Assembly (NCBI GenBank): GCA_011049795.1
Contig: DRHD01000025.1
Coordinates: 1 to 6,662 of the forward strand
DNA from: Porticoccus sp.
GTDB taxonomy: Bacteria > Pseudomonadota > Gammaproteobacteria > Pseudomonadales > Porticoccaceae
Direction of reading: 5' to 3'
Length of the DNA: 6,662 nt
Below, piece by piece: positions 6,149 through 6,662 of the stretch. Position 1 is the stretch's first letter; every line of letters starts with the position of its first letter. The position numbers and the translations under genes are program-made. The notes beneath the pieces were generated by a model. The model made no database searches. It was given only the letters and a program-made list of their open reading frames with translations, and was not told the DNA's origin.

Positions 6149-6662
6149 ATGGAAATTGCAATCACTGATCAAAAAACGTCCAGCAAAGGCTATAGAAGTC
6201 TGGTGCTGGTGCTGCTGACTGTTGTCTACGGCTTTAATTTTATCGACAGACAGATTGTTGGTATTTTGGCACCGTTTATCCAAGAAGATCTCGGCCTCAC
6301 CAACACAGAATTAGGGCTATTAATTGGCCTGGCCTTCGCCGTGTTTTACACCATGGTGGCTATCCCCATCGCCTGGTTAGCTGATCGCTATAGTCGGGTT
6401 AATATTCTGTCTATTTCCTTAGCAATTTGGAGTGGTTTTACCGCACTAACGGGCTTAGCGACCAATTTCATGCAAATAGGCATGGCGCGAATGGGCGTAG
6501 GTATTGGCGAAGCGGGTGGTAGTCCGCCGTCACATTCAATCATTTCTGATTTATACCCCAAGGAGGAGCGGGCGGGTGCCTTGGGCGTTTATTCAATGGG
6601 TATTCCACTGGGCAATCATCTTATCCTACTCGTCAAATTGGACAAAACCTACATCGTAGACC
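6149..6662 (+). CDS. MFS transporter (spinster-like), N-terminal part, cut by the window end
   Basis: 171 codons are visible with no stop. The N-terminus is a short polar tail. TM1 (about 16-36) ends in the typical FNFIDRQI, followed by APFIQEDLGLTNTELGLLIG leading into TM2 (about 55-75). The loop AWLADRYSR (75-83) is the MFS motif between TM2 and TM3, with D79 and R80. TM3 and TM4 follow, with ARMGVGIGEAGGSPPSHSII (113-132) and then DLYPKEERAGALGVYSMGIPLG (134-155). These signatures fit the spinster-like proton-coupled carriers common in proteobacteria; the substrate cannot be told. The ATG has AAGG (6139-6142) six bases upstream. From residue 156 the sequence (NHLILLVKLDKTYIVD) loses the glycine-rich hydrophobic TM5 expected, so the gene may be interrupted, frameshifted or misassembled at its visible end. 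Confidence 0.88.
   Translation, partial: MEIAITDQKTSSKGYRSLVLVLLTVVYGFNFIDRQIVGILAPFIQEDLGLTNTELGLLIGLAFAVFYTMVAIPIAWLADRYSRVNILSISLAIWSGFTALTGLATNFMQIGMARMGVGIGEAGGSPPSHSIISDLYPKEERAGALGVYSMGIPLGNHLILLVKLDKTYIVD
6614..6662. other. unexplained 49-base segment after the MFS homology break
   Basis: After GIPLG (codon ending at 6613) family members normally continue with a hydrophobic, glycine-rich TM5 and a GGW-like motif. Here the reading frame gives a lysine- and aspartate-containing peptide instead. Removing one A near 6614 restores an Ile after LG, but that frame then gives a polar peptide and a TAG before the window end, so a simple one-base error does not explain it. Candidates are the edge of a mobile element or a joined unrelated sequence at a contig end. 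No terminal repeat can be recognised. Confidence 0.4.

Overview
The window (about 48% GC by eye) looks like chromosomal DNA of a marine-type gammaproteobacterium, possibly of the Cellvibrionales kind. This placement is inferred from the gene families and their amino-acid style (a GhrA-like reductase, a CHASE3 hybrid kinase and a spinster-like MFS carrier); no rRNA or other marker gene is present. All convincing genes lie on the + strand.

Layout. Positions 1-264 hold no complete gene: there is a possible C-terminal tail of an upstream gene (1-39) and a possible decayed minus-strand fragment (117-248). Next come a GhrA-like D-2-hydroxyacid dehydrogenase (265-1230), a weak terminator, and a 220-base gap with a candidate promoter. 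A large CHASE3-HAMP hybrid sensor histidine kinase with two receiver domains follows (1451-4024, TTG start). After 63 bases comes a protein with a BtrH-type N-terminal domain and a DUF4872-like C-terminal domain (4088-5140), which may be co-transcribed with the kinase. A 226-base regulatory region (5141-5366) carries the clearest promoter of the window, flanked by two inverted copies of a 28-base element. It drives a two-gene operon: a four-helix membrane protein (5367-5780) overlapping a 63-residue Xre-type HTH regulator (5777-5968). The intergenic stretch 5969-6148 shows no convincing site apart from a ribosome binding site. The window ends inside an MFS transporter gene (from 6149) whose last 49 bases no longer read like the family.

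How the parts may work together. The kinase senses an unknown, probably periplasmic, signal and can relay phosphate to its own receivers, but it lacks an HPt domain, so a separate phosphotransfer protein is expected. The BtrH-like protein is an orphan here: no acyl carrier protein, ligase or aminoglycoside biosynthesis gene is visible. The membrane protein/HTH pair looks like an autoregulated module, with the inverted elements as likely operators. The most useful leads are that operator architecture, the orphan BtrH-like protein, and the abrupt loss of MFS homology at about 6614.
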